Origin: UBA4615 sp044368415
GTDB lineage: Bacteria > Pseudomonadota > Gammaproteobacteria > Burkholderiales > Burkholderiaceae_E
Assembly: GCA_044368415.1 (NCBI GenBank)
Contig: JBIPLJ010000014.1
Span: forward strand, 13,159-77,158
DNA: 64,000 nt
Direction: 5' to 3'
Shown: positions 17,146 to 26,209 of the stretch, piece after piece
How positions within the stretch are numbered: position 1 is the first letter of the stretch
Layout of the letters: each line of letters opens with the position of its first letter
Notes under the pieces: model-generated
What the model was told of the DNA's origin: nothing
Seen by the model: the letters and a program-made list of their open reading frames with translations, nothing else
Databases searched by the model: none
Made by a program: the position numbers and the translations under genes

Positions 17146-17571
17146 TCAGCGCAGCCGGGAGGCGAGCGCATCCTTGACGGCCGGGCTTGCATGCAGCGCC
17201 CCCAGCACGTCGATCGATTCGATGGTGGCGAGCGCGAGCTCGGGGCTCACGTCGTCGGCGATGACTGCCAGGCCGAGCACGCGAACATGCAACCGCTCGT
17301 TGGCTGCCAACACGGCGCGCAGGTCCGCGGCCTCGAAGCGCTGCAGCCCGAGCACCAGCGTGCGCCGCGCCACCGCCTGCCCGAGTGCGTCGCCGTGGCG
17401 CGCGAGCTGGTTGCGGATCGCCGAGCGGATGAAGTCGCTGCGGTTGCCGTAGAAGCCCTCGGCGACCAGCAGGTCGACCTGGCCGAGGTCGACAAACCCG
17501 AGGTTGAGGGTGATCTTCTCGGACTCGGGCAAGCGGGTCCGGACGGGCGGCTGGGGCGAGGAGGACGGCAT
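17146..17571 (-). CDS. Ribbon-helix-helix (CopG-type) transcriptional regulator
   Basis: 141 residues. The DNA-binding part (about 18-60) reads EKITLNLGFVDLGQVDLLVAE, then FYGNRSDFIRSAIRNQL, the beta-strand/helix/helix order of RHH repressors. The C-terminal half (LRAVLAANERLHVRVLGLAV onward) is probably for ligand binding or oligomerisation. It is cotranscribed with, and presumably regulates, the downstream esterase gene. An inverted repeat just upstream of the start codon is a candidate autoregulatory operator. Confidence 0.85.
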   Translation of the reverse strand: MPSSSPQPPVRTRLPESEKITLNLGFVDLGQVDLLVAEGFYGNRSDFIRSAIRNQLARHGDALGQAVARRTLVLGLQRFEAADLRAVLAANERLHVRVLGLAVIADDVSPELALATIESIDVLGALHASPAVKDALASRLR

Positions 17572-17573
17572 GT

Positions 17574-17604
17574 CGCCATCCTGGGGCCATCCACCGGGAT
17601 GGCG
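17574..17604. promoter_or_regulatory. Inverted repeat upstream of the RHH regulator gene
   Basis: CGCCATCC at 17574-17581 and its complement GGATGGCG at 17597-17604, 15 bp apart, begin two bases upstream of the regulator's ATG. Position and symmetry fit an operator for a dimeric RHH protein, or an RNA hairpin near the start codon. Confidence 0.35.
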
Positions 17605-17673
17605 CTGTAGGAGAACAGGCCGATCGGGGGCGAGTGCAGGCGAACGCGGGAGCGCCTCCGCCTGCGGCCCGGC

Positions 17674-18465
17674 TCAGGCTGCGGTGACGCCCCGTTTCGC
17701 GAGCACGCCGACGAGATGGGCGCGGTACGCCGCCGTCGCATGCAGGTCGGTGTTCAGCGTCGAGGCATCGACCGCGATGCCCTCGAGCGCCGCGGCCGAC
17801 CCGCCGCGCGCGAGCGCCTGCTCGAAGGCCGTGACGCGGAACACGCCGGGACCGGCGCCGGTGACCGCGACGCGCACGCCCGCAGGCCCGCTCGACACGA
17901 ACACACCGACCAACGAGAAGCGCGAGGCCGGCTGCTTGAACTTCTGCCAGCTCGCCTTGGTCGGGATCGGGAACGAGACCTCGACGACCAGCTCGTCGGG
18001 TTCGAGCGCGGTGGTGTAGACGCCGGTGAAGAAGTCATCGGCGGCGATCGTGCGGCGGTCGGTGCGGACCGTCGCGCCCAGCCCGAGCACGCCGGCCGGA
18101 TAGCAGGCCGCCGGGTCGTTGAGTGCGATGCTGCCGCCGAGCGTGCCGGCGGTGCGCACCGCCGGATCGCCGATCAGCGAGGCGAGGTGGGCGAGCGCGG
18201 GAATCGCGCCACGCACCACGTCGCTCGCGGCGACCGCGGCATGCGAGGTGCCGGCGCCGACGACGAGCGTGCCGGCTTCGACACGGATGCCCGTGAGTTG
18301 CGGGATCTGCGAGAGCGCAACGAGGTCGCTCGGCGCGGACAGGCCCATCTTCATCGCGGGCAGCAGCGACTGGCCGCCGGCGAGGAAGCGGCCATCGTTA
18401 GTGCCGGCGAGCGCGCGAACGGCGTCGGCGACGGTGGCGGGACGGTGGAACTGGAAGTTGTTCAT
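17674..18465 (-). CDS. FAD-binding (medium, M) subunit of a molybdenum hydroxylase
   Basis: 263 residues. Typical CoxM/XdhB start MNNFQFHRPATVADAVRAL, FAD-binding loop FLAGGQSLLPAMKMG near 28-42, and a second loop TAGTLGGSIALNDPAACYPA near 105-125. It carries electrons from the 2Fe-2S subunit to FAD. It follows the large-subunit gene by 4 bp. The three genes run small, large, medium and make a complete enzyme of the xanthine dehydrogenase/CO dehydrogenase superfamily. Confidence 0.93.
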   Translation of the reverse strand: MNNFQFHRPATVADAVRALAGTNDGRFLAGGQSLLPAMKMGLSAPSDLVALSQIPQLTGIRVEAGTLVVGAGTSHAAVAASDVVRGAIPALAHLASLIGDPAVRTAGTLGGSIALNDPAACYPAGVLGLGATVRTDRRTIAADDFFTGVYTTALEPDELVVEVSFPIPTKASWQKFKQPASRFSLVGVFVSSGPAGVRVAVTGAGPGVFRVTAFEQALARGGSAAALEGIAVDASTLNTDLHATAAYRAHLVGVLAKRGVTAA

Positions 18466-18469
18466 TACA

Positions 18470-20806
18470 TCAGGCTCCGTGCAGCGCGCGCCAGACCTTC
18501 TCGGGCACCAGCGGCATCTGCATCGCCTGGGCCCGTTCGGTGGCTCCCGCGCGGGCCAGGGCGTCGATGACCGCGTTGACCACACACGGCGTTGCGCCGA
18601 TCGTGCCCAGCTCGCCCACGCCCTTGACCCCGAGGGGGTTGTTGATCGAAGGCACCGACTGGTCGAGCTCGGTGCGGAAGCTGCGCACGAGGTCCGCGCG
18701 CGGCAGCGCGTAGTCGCTCAGTGTGCCGGTCAGGAGCTGCCCCGAGTCGCGGTCGTAGACGACCTGCTCGCACAGCGCCTGGCCCAGCCCCTGGACCGCA
18801 CCGCCGTCGAGCTGGCCGACGACGATGCTCGGGTTCACCACGCGGCCGACGTCGTTGACCGATGCATACGAGACGACCTCGACCTCGCCGGTGTCCGGGT
18901 CGACCTCGACCTCGCAGACATGGCAGCCGTTCGGCCAGGTGGGGCCGGAGACGCTGCTGGTGGCGTCGACATACACGCGGCGCTCGGACTGCCTGCCGGC
19001 CAGCTCGAAGAGCCCGATGTGCCGGTCGGTGCCGATGATCGAGAAGCTGCCCTCGCGGTATTCGATGTCCTTGGCCGAGGCCTCGAGCGCGTCGGCCGCA
19101 AGGTCCTTAGCCTGCTCGATCGTTCGCTGCGAAGCCACCCGCACCGCCGAGCCGCCGGTGAACAGCGAGCGCGAGCCTGCGCTGCCGAAGCCCACGCCGC
19201 GGTCGGTGTCGCCCTGCACGATGCGCACGCGCTCGATCGGCACGCCGAAGACGTCGACGGCGAGTTGCGCGTAGCTGGTCGCGATGCCCTGGCCCATCGC
19301 CTGGGTGGCGGTGTAGATCTCGATGAAGCCGTCGGCCGACACGTCGACCGTCACGCGCTCCTCGAACTGGTTGCCGCCTGTCCACTCGAGGAATGTGGCC
19401 AGCCCCCGGCCGCGCAGCCTGCCGCGCGCCTTCGACTGCGCGGCGCGCGCCTCGAACCCGGACCAGTCGGCGAGGGCCAGGCCTTGTTTGGCGATCGACG
19501 GGAAGTTGCCGGTATCGTAGGTCTGCCCCATCGGGTTGGTGTAGGGCATCTGCTGCGGCCCGATCATGTTCCGCAACCGCAGCTCGCCCTGGTCGATGCC
19601 CATCTTGCGCGCGGCCGCTTCCATCAGCCGCTCGATGATGTAGATCGCCTCGGGGCGTCCGGCGCCACGGTACGCGCCGACCGGCGCGGTGTGCGTGAGC
19701 ACCGCGCGTAGGTCGAAATCGATGACCGGCACGTGGTAGACGCTGGTCGACACCCAGGGGCCGATCAGCAGCTGGATCACCACGCCGGTGGTGGTGGCGT
19801 AGGCGCCCACGTTGGCGTCGGTGCGGATACGCAGCGCGAGGATCTTGCCCTCGGCGTCGAGCGCAAGCTCGGCGTGGCTGCGGCAGTCGCGGCCGGCGCG
19901 CCCGACGAGGAACTCCTCGCCGCGCTCGGCCGCCCACTTCACCGGACGCCCGAGGGTCTTGGCCGCGAAGCCGACGACCACGTCGTCCTGGTAGGCGCCG
20001 GTCTTCATGCCGAAGCCGCCGCCGACGTCGCCGACGACCACGCGGGCCTGGTCCTTTGCCAGGCCGAGGGCATCGGCGACGGTGTCGCGCGAGCCCGAGG
20101 GCATCTGCGTGGACAAGCGTAGCGTGAGCCGGCCGGACTCGGCGTCCGGGTAGGCGAGCACGCCGCGCGGCTCCATGGCGACCGCGGCGACGCGCTGGTT
20201 CACCAGATCGAGCGCAACCACATGCGCGGCGCGCGCAAAGGCGGCGTCGGACGCGGCGGCATCGCCGTGGCGGGCCTGCGCGGCCCAGTTGTCGCCGGCC
20301 GGTCCCCAGACCAGCGGCGCGCCCTCGGCGAGCGCGTCCTCGAGGTGGACGGCAGCGGGCAGGTCCTCGTAGTCGACCTCGACGGCGTCGCGCGCCTCGC
20401 GGGCCGCGTCGCGTGTCTCGGCGACGATGGCGGCAACCGCCTCGCCGACGTAGCGCACGGTGTCGGTGGCGAGCGCCTGCAGCGGCGGCACGTTGGAGGG
20501 CTTGCCGTCCGGGCGGGGGAACGGGCCGGGTGTGGGCATCGTCTTCACGCCGGCGGCCACCAGGTCGGCGCCGGTGTAGACGGCGAGGACGCCGGGCATC
20601 GCGAGCGCGGCGCTTGCGTCGATCGAGCGGATGCGGGCGTGTGCGTAGGGCGAGCGCAGCATCACCAGGTGCACCTGGCCGGGGAGCGACACGTCGTCGA
20701 CGTAGCGGCCAGAGCCGGCGACAAGCGCGGGATCCTCGATGCGGCGCACCGAGTGGCCGCTGCCATAGCGGCCTGCGTTGACGTCGGTGGGAGGGGTCTG
20801 AGCCAT
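18470..20806 (-). CDS. Molybdopterin-binding large subunit, form II CO dehydrogenase-like
   Basis: 778 residues. Mo-cofactor motifs: VGGGFGMKTGAYQDD near 261-275, the active-site loop AYRGAGRPEA at 378-387, GQGIATSYAQL and the catalytic-Glu region GVKGVGELGTIGATP near the C-terminus. Form I (true aerobic) CO dehydrogenases carry AYxCSFR in the active-site loop; AYRGAGR marks the form II group, whose substrates are mostly unknown and probably aldehydes or N-heterocycles. It therefore should not be called CO dehydrogenase. Start ATG 20806. Maturation genes (coxD/E/F-like) are not adjacent. Confidence 0.93.
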   Translation of the reverse strand: MAQTPPTDVNAGRYGSGHSVRRIEDPALVAGSGRYVDDVSLPGQVHLVMLRSPYAHARIRSIDASAALAMPGVLAVYTGADLVAAGVKTMPTPGPFPRPDGKPSNVPPLQALATDTVRYVGEAVAAIVAETRDAAREARDAVEVDYEDLPAAVHLEDALAEGAPLVWGPAGDNWAAQARHGDAAASDAAFARAAHVVALDLVNQRVAAVAMEPRGVLAYPDAESGRLTLRLSTQMPSGSRDTVADALGLAKDQARVVVGDVGGGFGMKTGAYQDDVVVGFAAKTLGRPVKWAAERGEEFLVGRAGRDCRSHAELALDAEGKILALRIRTDANVGAYATTTGVVIQLLIGPWVSTSVYHVPVIDFDLRAVLTHTAPVGAYRGAGRPEAIYIIERLMEAAARKMGIDQGELRLRNMIGPQQMPYTNPMGQTYDTGNFPSIAKQGLALADWSGFEARAAQSKARGRLRGRGLATFLEWTGGNQFEERVTVDVSADGFIEIYTATQAMGQGIATSYAQLAVDVFGVPIERVRIVQGDTDRGVGFGSAGSRSLFTGGSAVRVASQRTIEQAKDLAADALEASAKDIEYREGSFSIIGTDRHIGLFELAGRQSERRVYVDATSSVSGPTWPNGCHVCEVEVDPDTGEVEVVSYASVNDVGRVVNPSIVVGQLDGGAVQGLGQALCEQVVYDRDSGQLLTGTLSDYALPRADLVRSFRTELDQSVPSINNPLGVKGVGELGTIGATPCVVNAVIDALARAGATERAQAMQMPLVPEKVWRALHGA

Positions 20807-20826
20807 GGGTCGGGCCTCGGTTGGGG

Positions 20827-21306
<480 letters not shown>

Positions 21307-21349
21307 GGTGCGTATCCGTGTCCGGAAGGAAAACGCGCCGATGGTAGCG

Positions 21350-21526
21350 TCAAACGCTCACGCAGCGCCTCTCGGTCCTCTTGTATTCGGTCTCGAAGAA
21401 CGCCAGCTCGGCGGTGGCGGCGTTGACCCTGTCGTGCTGGACGCCGGCCAGCCGCGCACAGGAGTGCCCGGCCTTCAGCTCGATCGGCCGCTCACACCGT
21501 CGGCAGCCGTGCGGCGAGCGCGGCAT
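21350..21526 (-). CDS. Possible small cysteine-containing protein overlapping the glycosyltransferase 3' end
   Basis: 58-codon frame from ATG 21526 (MPRSPHGCRRCERPIELK onward), overlapping the end of the glycosyltransferase gene by 35 nt in another frame and running on to 21350. Residues 8-23 give C-x2-C-x11-C, a possible metal site, and the second half (RVNAATAELAFFETEYKRTE) looks like a real amphipathic helix. No family recognised. The Shine-Dalgarno sequence is poor. It could be a real small gene or the end of a decayed one. Confidence 0.35.
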   Translation of the reverse strand: MPRSPHGCRRCERPIELKAGHSCARLAGVQHDRVNAATAELAFFETEYKRTERRCVSV

Positions 21527-22679
21527 CGTCCGGAACCTGACCGGACTCCGCGATGACGGTCGACAGGGACTGCTCGAAGCGCTCGATCACCGTGTCCCAG
21601 CCGAGCGACTCGGAAACGGTGCGCGCTGCCGCGCCCAGTCGGCGCCGGCGGTCCGCGTCGCAAGCCAGGCTTTGCGCGGTCGCGACGAAGGCGGCGAGGT
21701 CGCCGCGGGGCACCAGCGCGCCGCAGATGTCGTGACGGATCAACTGGGCGGCCGCGGCATAGTCGAAGGCGACGACCGGCAGCCCGCTCGCCATCGCCTC
21801 GTTGGTCACATTGCCGTAGGTCTCGGTCAGGCTCGCGAACAGGAACAGGTCGGCCGAGGCGTAGTGGGCCGCGAGGTCCTCGCCGCGGCGCTGGCCGGCG
21901 AACAGCGCGTCCGGACGTCGCGCCTGCAGCTCGGCCCGAAGCGGGCCGTCGCCGACCAGCAGCAGCCGCGCGTCGGGTCGTGTCACCCGGATCGCCTCGA
22001 ACGCGAGTTCGACGGCGGCGAGGTTCTTCTCGGGAGCGAGCCGCCCGACGCAGGCCACGACGAGGCCCTCCGGCGGCACGCCCCACTCGGCTCGAAGCGT
22101 GTCGCTTCGGCGCTCGGGCCGAAACAGCACGGGGTCGACACCGCGCGAGACGACCCGGATCCGCCGGAAGCCGACCGACTCGAGCTCGCGGCGCAGTGCC
22201 TCGGTCGGCACCAGGGTGCAGCCGGCGCGGTTATGGAACTTACGCAGGTACGAGACGATCGGACTGCGCAGCCAGCCGATACCGTAGTGGTCGCTGTAGG
22301 CGTGAAAGTTGGTGCGGAAGTCGGTCGCGACCGGCAGCCGCAGGTGTGTCGCCGCCTGCAGCGCGGACCAGCCGAGGGGGCCCTCGGTGGCGATATGGAC
22401 GACGTCCGGGCGCTGCGTTGACCACAGTCGCGACAGCAGGCGCCGGGCGGGGACGCCCAGCCTCAGCTGGGGGTAGCGCGGGATCTGCATGCCGCGGGTC
22501 AGCACCTCGCCGAAGCCGTCGCGGCCGATGGCGCCGCCCGGGCTGTCGGTGGACTGTCGGGGGCGGATCAGCCGGATGTCGTGACCGCGCTCGTGAAGCC
22601 CGCCGACCATGCGGGCGAGCGTGCTCGCGACGCCGTTGACCTCGGGCGGCCAGGTCTCCGTGACAACGGCGACCCGCAT
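21492..22679 (-). CDS. Glycosyltransferase family 4-type (MgtA/PimB-like)
   Basis: About 395 residues from ATG 22679, where the canonical start MRVAVVTETWPPEVNGVAST lies; the frame stays open upstream to 22838, so a longer form is possible. GT-B fold features: N-terminal EVNGVAST loop, HIATEGPLGWSAL, DFRTNFHAYSDHYG and FASLTETYGNVTNEAMASGLPVVAFD with the glutamates of the retaining active site. Relatives transfer glucuronosyl, mannosyl or glucosyl groups to diacylglycerol or phosphatidylinositol at the membrane. The neighbouring decarboxylase and membrane proteins suggest a glycolipid role (inference). Confidence 0.88.
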   Translation of the reverse strand: MRVAVVTETWPPEVNGVASTLARMVGGLHERGHDIRLIRPRQSTDSPGGAIGRDGFGEVLTRGMQIPRYPQLRLGVPARRLLSRLWSTQRPDVVHIATEGPLGWSALQAATHLRLPVATDFRTNFHAYSDHYGIGWLRSPIVSYLRKFHNRAGCTLVPTEALRRELESVGFRRIRVVSRGVDPVLFRPERRSDTLRAEWGVPPEGLVVACVGRLAPEKNLAAVELAFEAIRVTRPDARLLLVGDGPLRAELQARRPDALFAGQRRGEDLAAHYASADLFLFASLTETYGNVTNEAMASGLPVVAFDYAAAAQLIRHDICGALVPRGDLAAFVATAQSLACDADRRRRLGAAARTVSESLGWDTVIERFEQSLSTVIAESGQVPDDAALAARLPTV

Positions 22680-22875
22680 CGGCCGGGACGATCGCGCGAA
22701 CCGCTCGATCACGATGTCCGGGTGCTCCGCCTCGACGACCATATGCGGATCATGCTCGCCCAGCACGACGGTTCGATGACGGTCGAGCACCGTAACGCAG
22801 CCTTCACGAACGGGCGCCATGCTGCGGTCACATGACACGACGGCGTCGCCGTGTCGACGAACTCATGAGGCCAAC

Positions 22876-23484
22876 GTGAAGGCACTGCTTCAAGAACTCT
22901 CGACCCAGCGCTGGGACGACCACCGCTTCTACCACCAGAGCCGCATCAACCAGACGCTCCACTTCGTCAGTGCGCTGTGCTTCATCGCCGCCTACGTGCT
23001 CGTGCCGTTCGATCCGGCGGCTGCGGCGCTGCTGGCCTGGGGCGTGTCGATGACGACGCGCCAGGCCGGTCACTTCTTCTTCGAGCCGCGCGGCTACGAC
23101 CACGTCAACGAGGTCACCGATGCGTACAAGGAAGAAGTGAAGGTCGGCTACAACATCCGCCGCAAGGTGGTGCTGATGGGCGCGTGGGCGGCCTTGCCGG
23201 CGCTGCTGTGGGCGAGCCCGTCGCTGTTCGGCACGATCGAGCCGGCGAATGGTTTCGGCGAATACCTGCACGATGTCGGGATTGCCTGGTTCGCGCTTGG
23301 CGTCGGCGGCGTGCTGTTGCGTGTGCTGCAGCTGTGGATCGAGCGCGACCTCGCCACCGGGCTGGTCTGGGCGCTCAAGATCCTGACTGACCCGTTTCAC
23401 GATGCCCTGCTCTATCGCGGCGCGCCCCTTGCGCTGCTGCGCGGTGAGCTGATCGACCCGATGCCGCACGTGCGGCGGCACTGA
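22876..23484 (+). CDS. Conserved hypothetical integral membrane protein
   Basis: 202 residues from GTG 22876, chosen over the ATG at 22819 because a GAGG lies 6 nt before it. Membrane segments near 30-60 (LHFVSALCFIAAYVLV and AAALLAWGVSM), 93-112 and 127-145. The motif RQAGHFFFEPRGYDHVNEVT between helices holds histidines that could bind metal, in the manner of membrane hydroxylase-like proteins. No named family recognised. It is divergent from the glycosyltransferase and converges on the aminotransferase. Confidence 0.75.
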   Translation: MKALLQELSTQRWDDHRFYHQSRINQTLHFVSALCFIAAYVLVPFDPAAAALLAWGVSMTTRQAGHFFFEPRGYDHVNEVTDAYKEEVKVGYNIRRKVVLMGAWAALPALLWASPSLFGTIEPANGFGEYLHDVGIAWFALGVGGVLLRVLQLWIERDLATGLVWALKILTDPFHDALLYRGAPLALLRGELIDPMPHVRRH

Positions 23485-23503
23485 GCGGTCGGATCACTCC
23501 GCC

Positions 23504-25150
23504 TCAGAAGCGGCGGCGCAGCATCTCGGCGAGCAGGGTGCGGCGGATCGAGCGGTTGCTCGCCTCGGGTCCGTCCCACCAGCCGTCCGCATGCATCGCG
23601 CGCGCCGCCGCGACGAAGCGTCCGACCATCGCCTCGAAATCGTCTTCGCTCCAGTCGAGGCTGAAGATCAGTCGCCCCGTCCCCACCCAGCTCAGGGCCA
23701 GGCCGTGTTCGCGAAGGTAGAACTGCAGCAGCCAGTTGTAGCGGGCCGGACGCGTGTAGAGCACCGTCCAGATCGAGCTCAGGTTCGCCACGCGCACCGG
23801 CACGCCCGCCTCGGCGAGGCCGGCGTTCATCCGGGCCGTGCGCCGGTTCCAGCGCTCGTCGAGGCCGTCGTACAGCGCACGGGCCTCCGGCCGCTCGAAG
23901 CGGTCGAGGAACGCGTTCATCGCACCGATCACGTAGGGGTGCGAATTGAACGTGCCGCGGGCGAAGCAGACGTCGGCGGGCCGGTCGTCGCGCCATCGGC
24001 GCATCAGGTCGCGCCGGCCGCAGACCACCCCGACCGGCAGGCCGCCGCCAAGCGTCTTGCCGTAGACGACCATGTCGGCCCGGACGCGGAAGTATTCCTG
24101 CGCGCCGCGGCGCGCGAGGCGAAAGCCGGTGAACACCTCATCGAGGATCAGCACGATGCCGCGCTCGGTGCAGACCTCGCGCAGCTGGCGCAGCCAGTCC
24201 GCGTAGGCGGCCCGATCGGCGCCCGCGGCGCGGCCGCTGTCCACCAGCGACGCATCGGATGGCGCGGACGCGTTCGGATGCAGTGCCTGCAGCGGGTTCA
24301 CCAGCACGCAGGCGATGTCGCGTCGCGTGCGCAGCACGTGCAGCGTGCGCGCGTCGCCCTCGCGCAGCGTGTAGGTCTCGCGCGGGGGCAGCGGGTTGCC
24401 CGGGCCGGGCTGCACGTCCTCCCACCAGCCGTGATACGCCCCGGTGAAGCGGACCAGGTGCGAGCGCCGCGTGTGGTAACGCGCCAGGCGGACCGCTTGC
24501 ATCACCGCCTCGGTGCCGGACATGTGGAACGAGACTTCGTCGAGCCCCGAGATCGCGCGGATCCGCTCGACCGCCTCGAGCACGCCCGGATGGTAGGCGC
24601 CGAGCACCGGGCCGAGCGCACGGGCGCGCGCGGCACCTTCGTCGATGCAGTCCTTGTAGGCATCGTAGCCGAGCACGTTCACGCCGTACGAGCCGGTGAG
24701 GTCGTAGAAACGGTTGCCGTCCAGATCCTCGACCTGCACGCCGCTGGAGGCCGACAGCATGCTGCCGATCGCGAGGTGGGCACGCAGGTACGGGCCGTAC
24801 TGATAGGGCACGCGGTAGGTGGTGGTGAACTGCAGGTCGGACAGGGCCTCGCGCGCTGCCGCAGTCGCCTCGAGCGTGCGGGGGCTGCGTGTGGCGAGCG
24901 ATGCCGCGAGCCGCGCGAACCCCGCGCGGCGGCGTGCGATCACCGCGGGCGCTGCGCCGTCGGAGCCGAAGAAGGCGGCCTCGTCGTAGGCGTAACCCGG
25001 GATCTGCGCGACCACGCGCTTGGCCATCCGGGCGTGACCTGCGAGCGAGCGGTGCTTGGCGCGCGAGAGTTCGAGCCGGCGCTTGACGCGGGGCAGGGCC
25101 ATGGCGAGCGCGGCGAGCGCGACCGCGGAGAGTGTGAAGGTGTCTTCCAT
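23504..25150 (-). CDS. Membrane-anchored class III aminotransferase
   Basis: 548 residues. The PLP-enzyme core is clear: GSYGVNVLGYD, SGTEAVMQAVRLAR, GAYHGWWED, LILDEVFTGFR and the cofactor lysine in VVYGKTLGGGLPVG. The closest general type is glutamate-1-semialdehyde aminomutase/omega-aminotransferase. Unusual is about 100 N-terminal residues with a hydrophobic helix at 6-20 (LSAVALAALAMALP) and a basic region, which would hold the enzyme at the membrane. It is divergent from phosphatidylserine decarboxylase, so a lipid amino-headgroup substrate is possible (inference). Confidence 0.85.
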   Translation of the reverse strand: MEDTFTLSAVALAALAMALPRVKRRLELSRAKHRSLAGHARMAKRVVAQIPGYAYDEAAFFGSDGAAPAVIARRRAGFARLAASLATRSPRTLEATAAAREALSDLQFTTTYRVPYQYGPYLRAHLAIGSMLSASSGVQVEDLDGNRFYDLTGSYGVNVLGYDAYKDCIDEGAARARALGPVLGAYHPGVLEAVERIRAISGLDEVSFHMSGTEAVMQAVRLARYHTRRSHLVRFTGAYHGWWEDVQPGPGNPLPPRETYTLREGDARTLHVLRTRRDIACVLVNPLQALHPNASAPSDASLVDSGRAAGADRAAYADWLRQLREVCTERGIVLILDEVFTGFRLARRGAQEYFRVRADMVVYGKTLGGGLPVGVVCGRRDLMRRWRDDRPADVCFARGTFNSHPYVIGAMNAFLDRFERPEARALYDGLDERWNRRTARMNAGLAEAGVPVRVANLSSIWTVLYTRPARYNWLLQFYLREHGLALSWVGTGRLIFSLDWSEDDFEAMVGRFVAAARAMHADGWWDGPEASNRSIRRTLLAEMLRRRF

Positions 25151-25203
25151 GCCGATGCCCCAGTGGTGTCGGGTGCTGTTTACCAGACCTGATTGACACG
25201 ACC

Positions 25204-26100
25204 ATGACCTTGCGCGCACTGCGTGCCGTCTTCATGCAGGAGGACCTCAACTTTCTCCTCACCAACCGCGTGCCGCGAATCGCGCTGACCCGAGCGATGG
25301 GGCGCTTCAGCCGCATCCGCAATCCGTGGCTGTGCCGCGCGTCGATCGCCGTCTGGCGGCTGTTCACCGACCTCGACCTGAGCGATGCGGCGCCGGTCAG
25401 GTACCTCAGCCTGCACGACTGCTTCACGCGCGAGCTGGTGCCGGGTGCTCGGCCCTTCGATCCCGACCCCGCGGTGCTGGCGAGTCCGTCGGACGGCATC
25501 GTCGGCGAGTGCGGCCGCGTGGTCGACGGTCGGGTGTACCAGGCCAAGGGCTACCCCTATTCGATCGAGGAGCTGTTCGGCCCGACCCAGGACACACGTC
25601 CGTTCCGCGACGGCTGCTTCGTGACGCTGCGCCTGACCTCGGCGATGTACCACCGCTTCCACGCGCCCCATGACTGCACGATCGAGCATGTCACTTACCT
25701 GAGCGGCGACACCTGGAACGTGAACCCGATCGCGCTCGCTCGCGTCGAGCGGCTGTTCTGCCGCAACGAGCGCGCGGTGCTTCGGGCGAGGCTGCACGAA
25801 GGCGGGCATCCGATCGCGCTGGTGCCGGTCGCGGCGATCCTGGTCGCGTCGATCCGGTTGCGCTTCCTCGACCTGCGTCTGCACCTGCGTTATCAGGGTC
25901 CTGACGAGATCGCCTGCAAGGCACCCGTGGCGAAGGGTGAGGAGCTGGGCGGCTTCGAGCATGGCTCGACGATCATCGTGTTCGCCCCGCGGGGTTTCGA
26001 GCCGTGCGCGGGCGTCGAGCCGGGCGCGCGCATCCGCGCGGGTCGGCCGCTGCTGCGCCTGCCTGCGCCCGAGGCGCAGCCGCCGACCGCTCCGCGATGA
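25204..26100 (+). CDS. psd: Phosphatidylserine decarboxylase proenzyme
   Basis: 298 residues. Makes phosphatidylethanolamine from phosphatidylserine at the inner membrane. The self-cleavage site is HGST (Gly255-Ser256) in GGFEHGSTIIVF; Ser256 would become the pyruvoyl group. Catalytic Asp in SPSDGIVGE (Asp97) and His in YHRFHAP (His153) are in place. It may not be the housekeeping copy: the site reads HGST rather than the LGST common in proteobacteria, and the neighbours are a glycosyltransferase and an aminotransferase rather than pssA. ATG 25204 fits the family start. Confidence 0.88.
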   Translation: MTLRALRAVFMQEDLNFLLTNRVPRIALTRAMGRFSRIRNPWLCRASIAVWRLFTDLDLSDAAPVRYLSLHDCFTRELVPGARPFDPDPAVLASPSDGIVGECGRVVDGRVYQAKGYPYSIEELFGPTQDTRPFRDGCFVTLRLTSAMYHRFHAPHDCTIEHVTYLSGDTWNVNPIALARVERLFCRNERAVLRARLHEGGHPIALVPVAAILVASIRLRFLDLRLHLRYQGPDEIACKAPVAKGEELGGFEHGSTIIVFAPRGFEPCAGVEPGARIRAGRPLLRLPAPEAQPPTAPR

Positions 26101-26209
26101 ACTCGCGGGTCGACGGCCACGTTCCGCAAGCAGCGCGGACCCGGTCGCCGGACGCCGGCCCTGGGCTACCCTGAGGAACCTCCCGATCGGGGCCGTCCTG
26201 GAGATCGTC

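Noticed and set aside
15926..17590. One 554-residue protein covering esterase and upstream DNA
   Set aside because: The N-terminal part is an arginine/alanine-rich shadow of the ribbon-helix-helix gene in another frame; the esterase starts at 17116.
18470..20806. Annotation as aerobic CO dehydrogenase (coxL)
   Set aside because: The active-site loop is AYRGAGR, not the AYxCSFR of form I enzymes, so CO oxidation is not supported.
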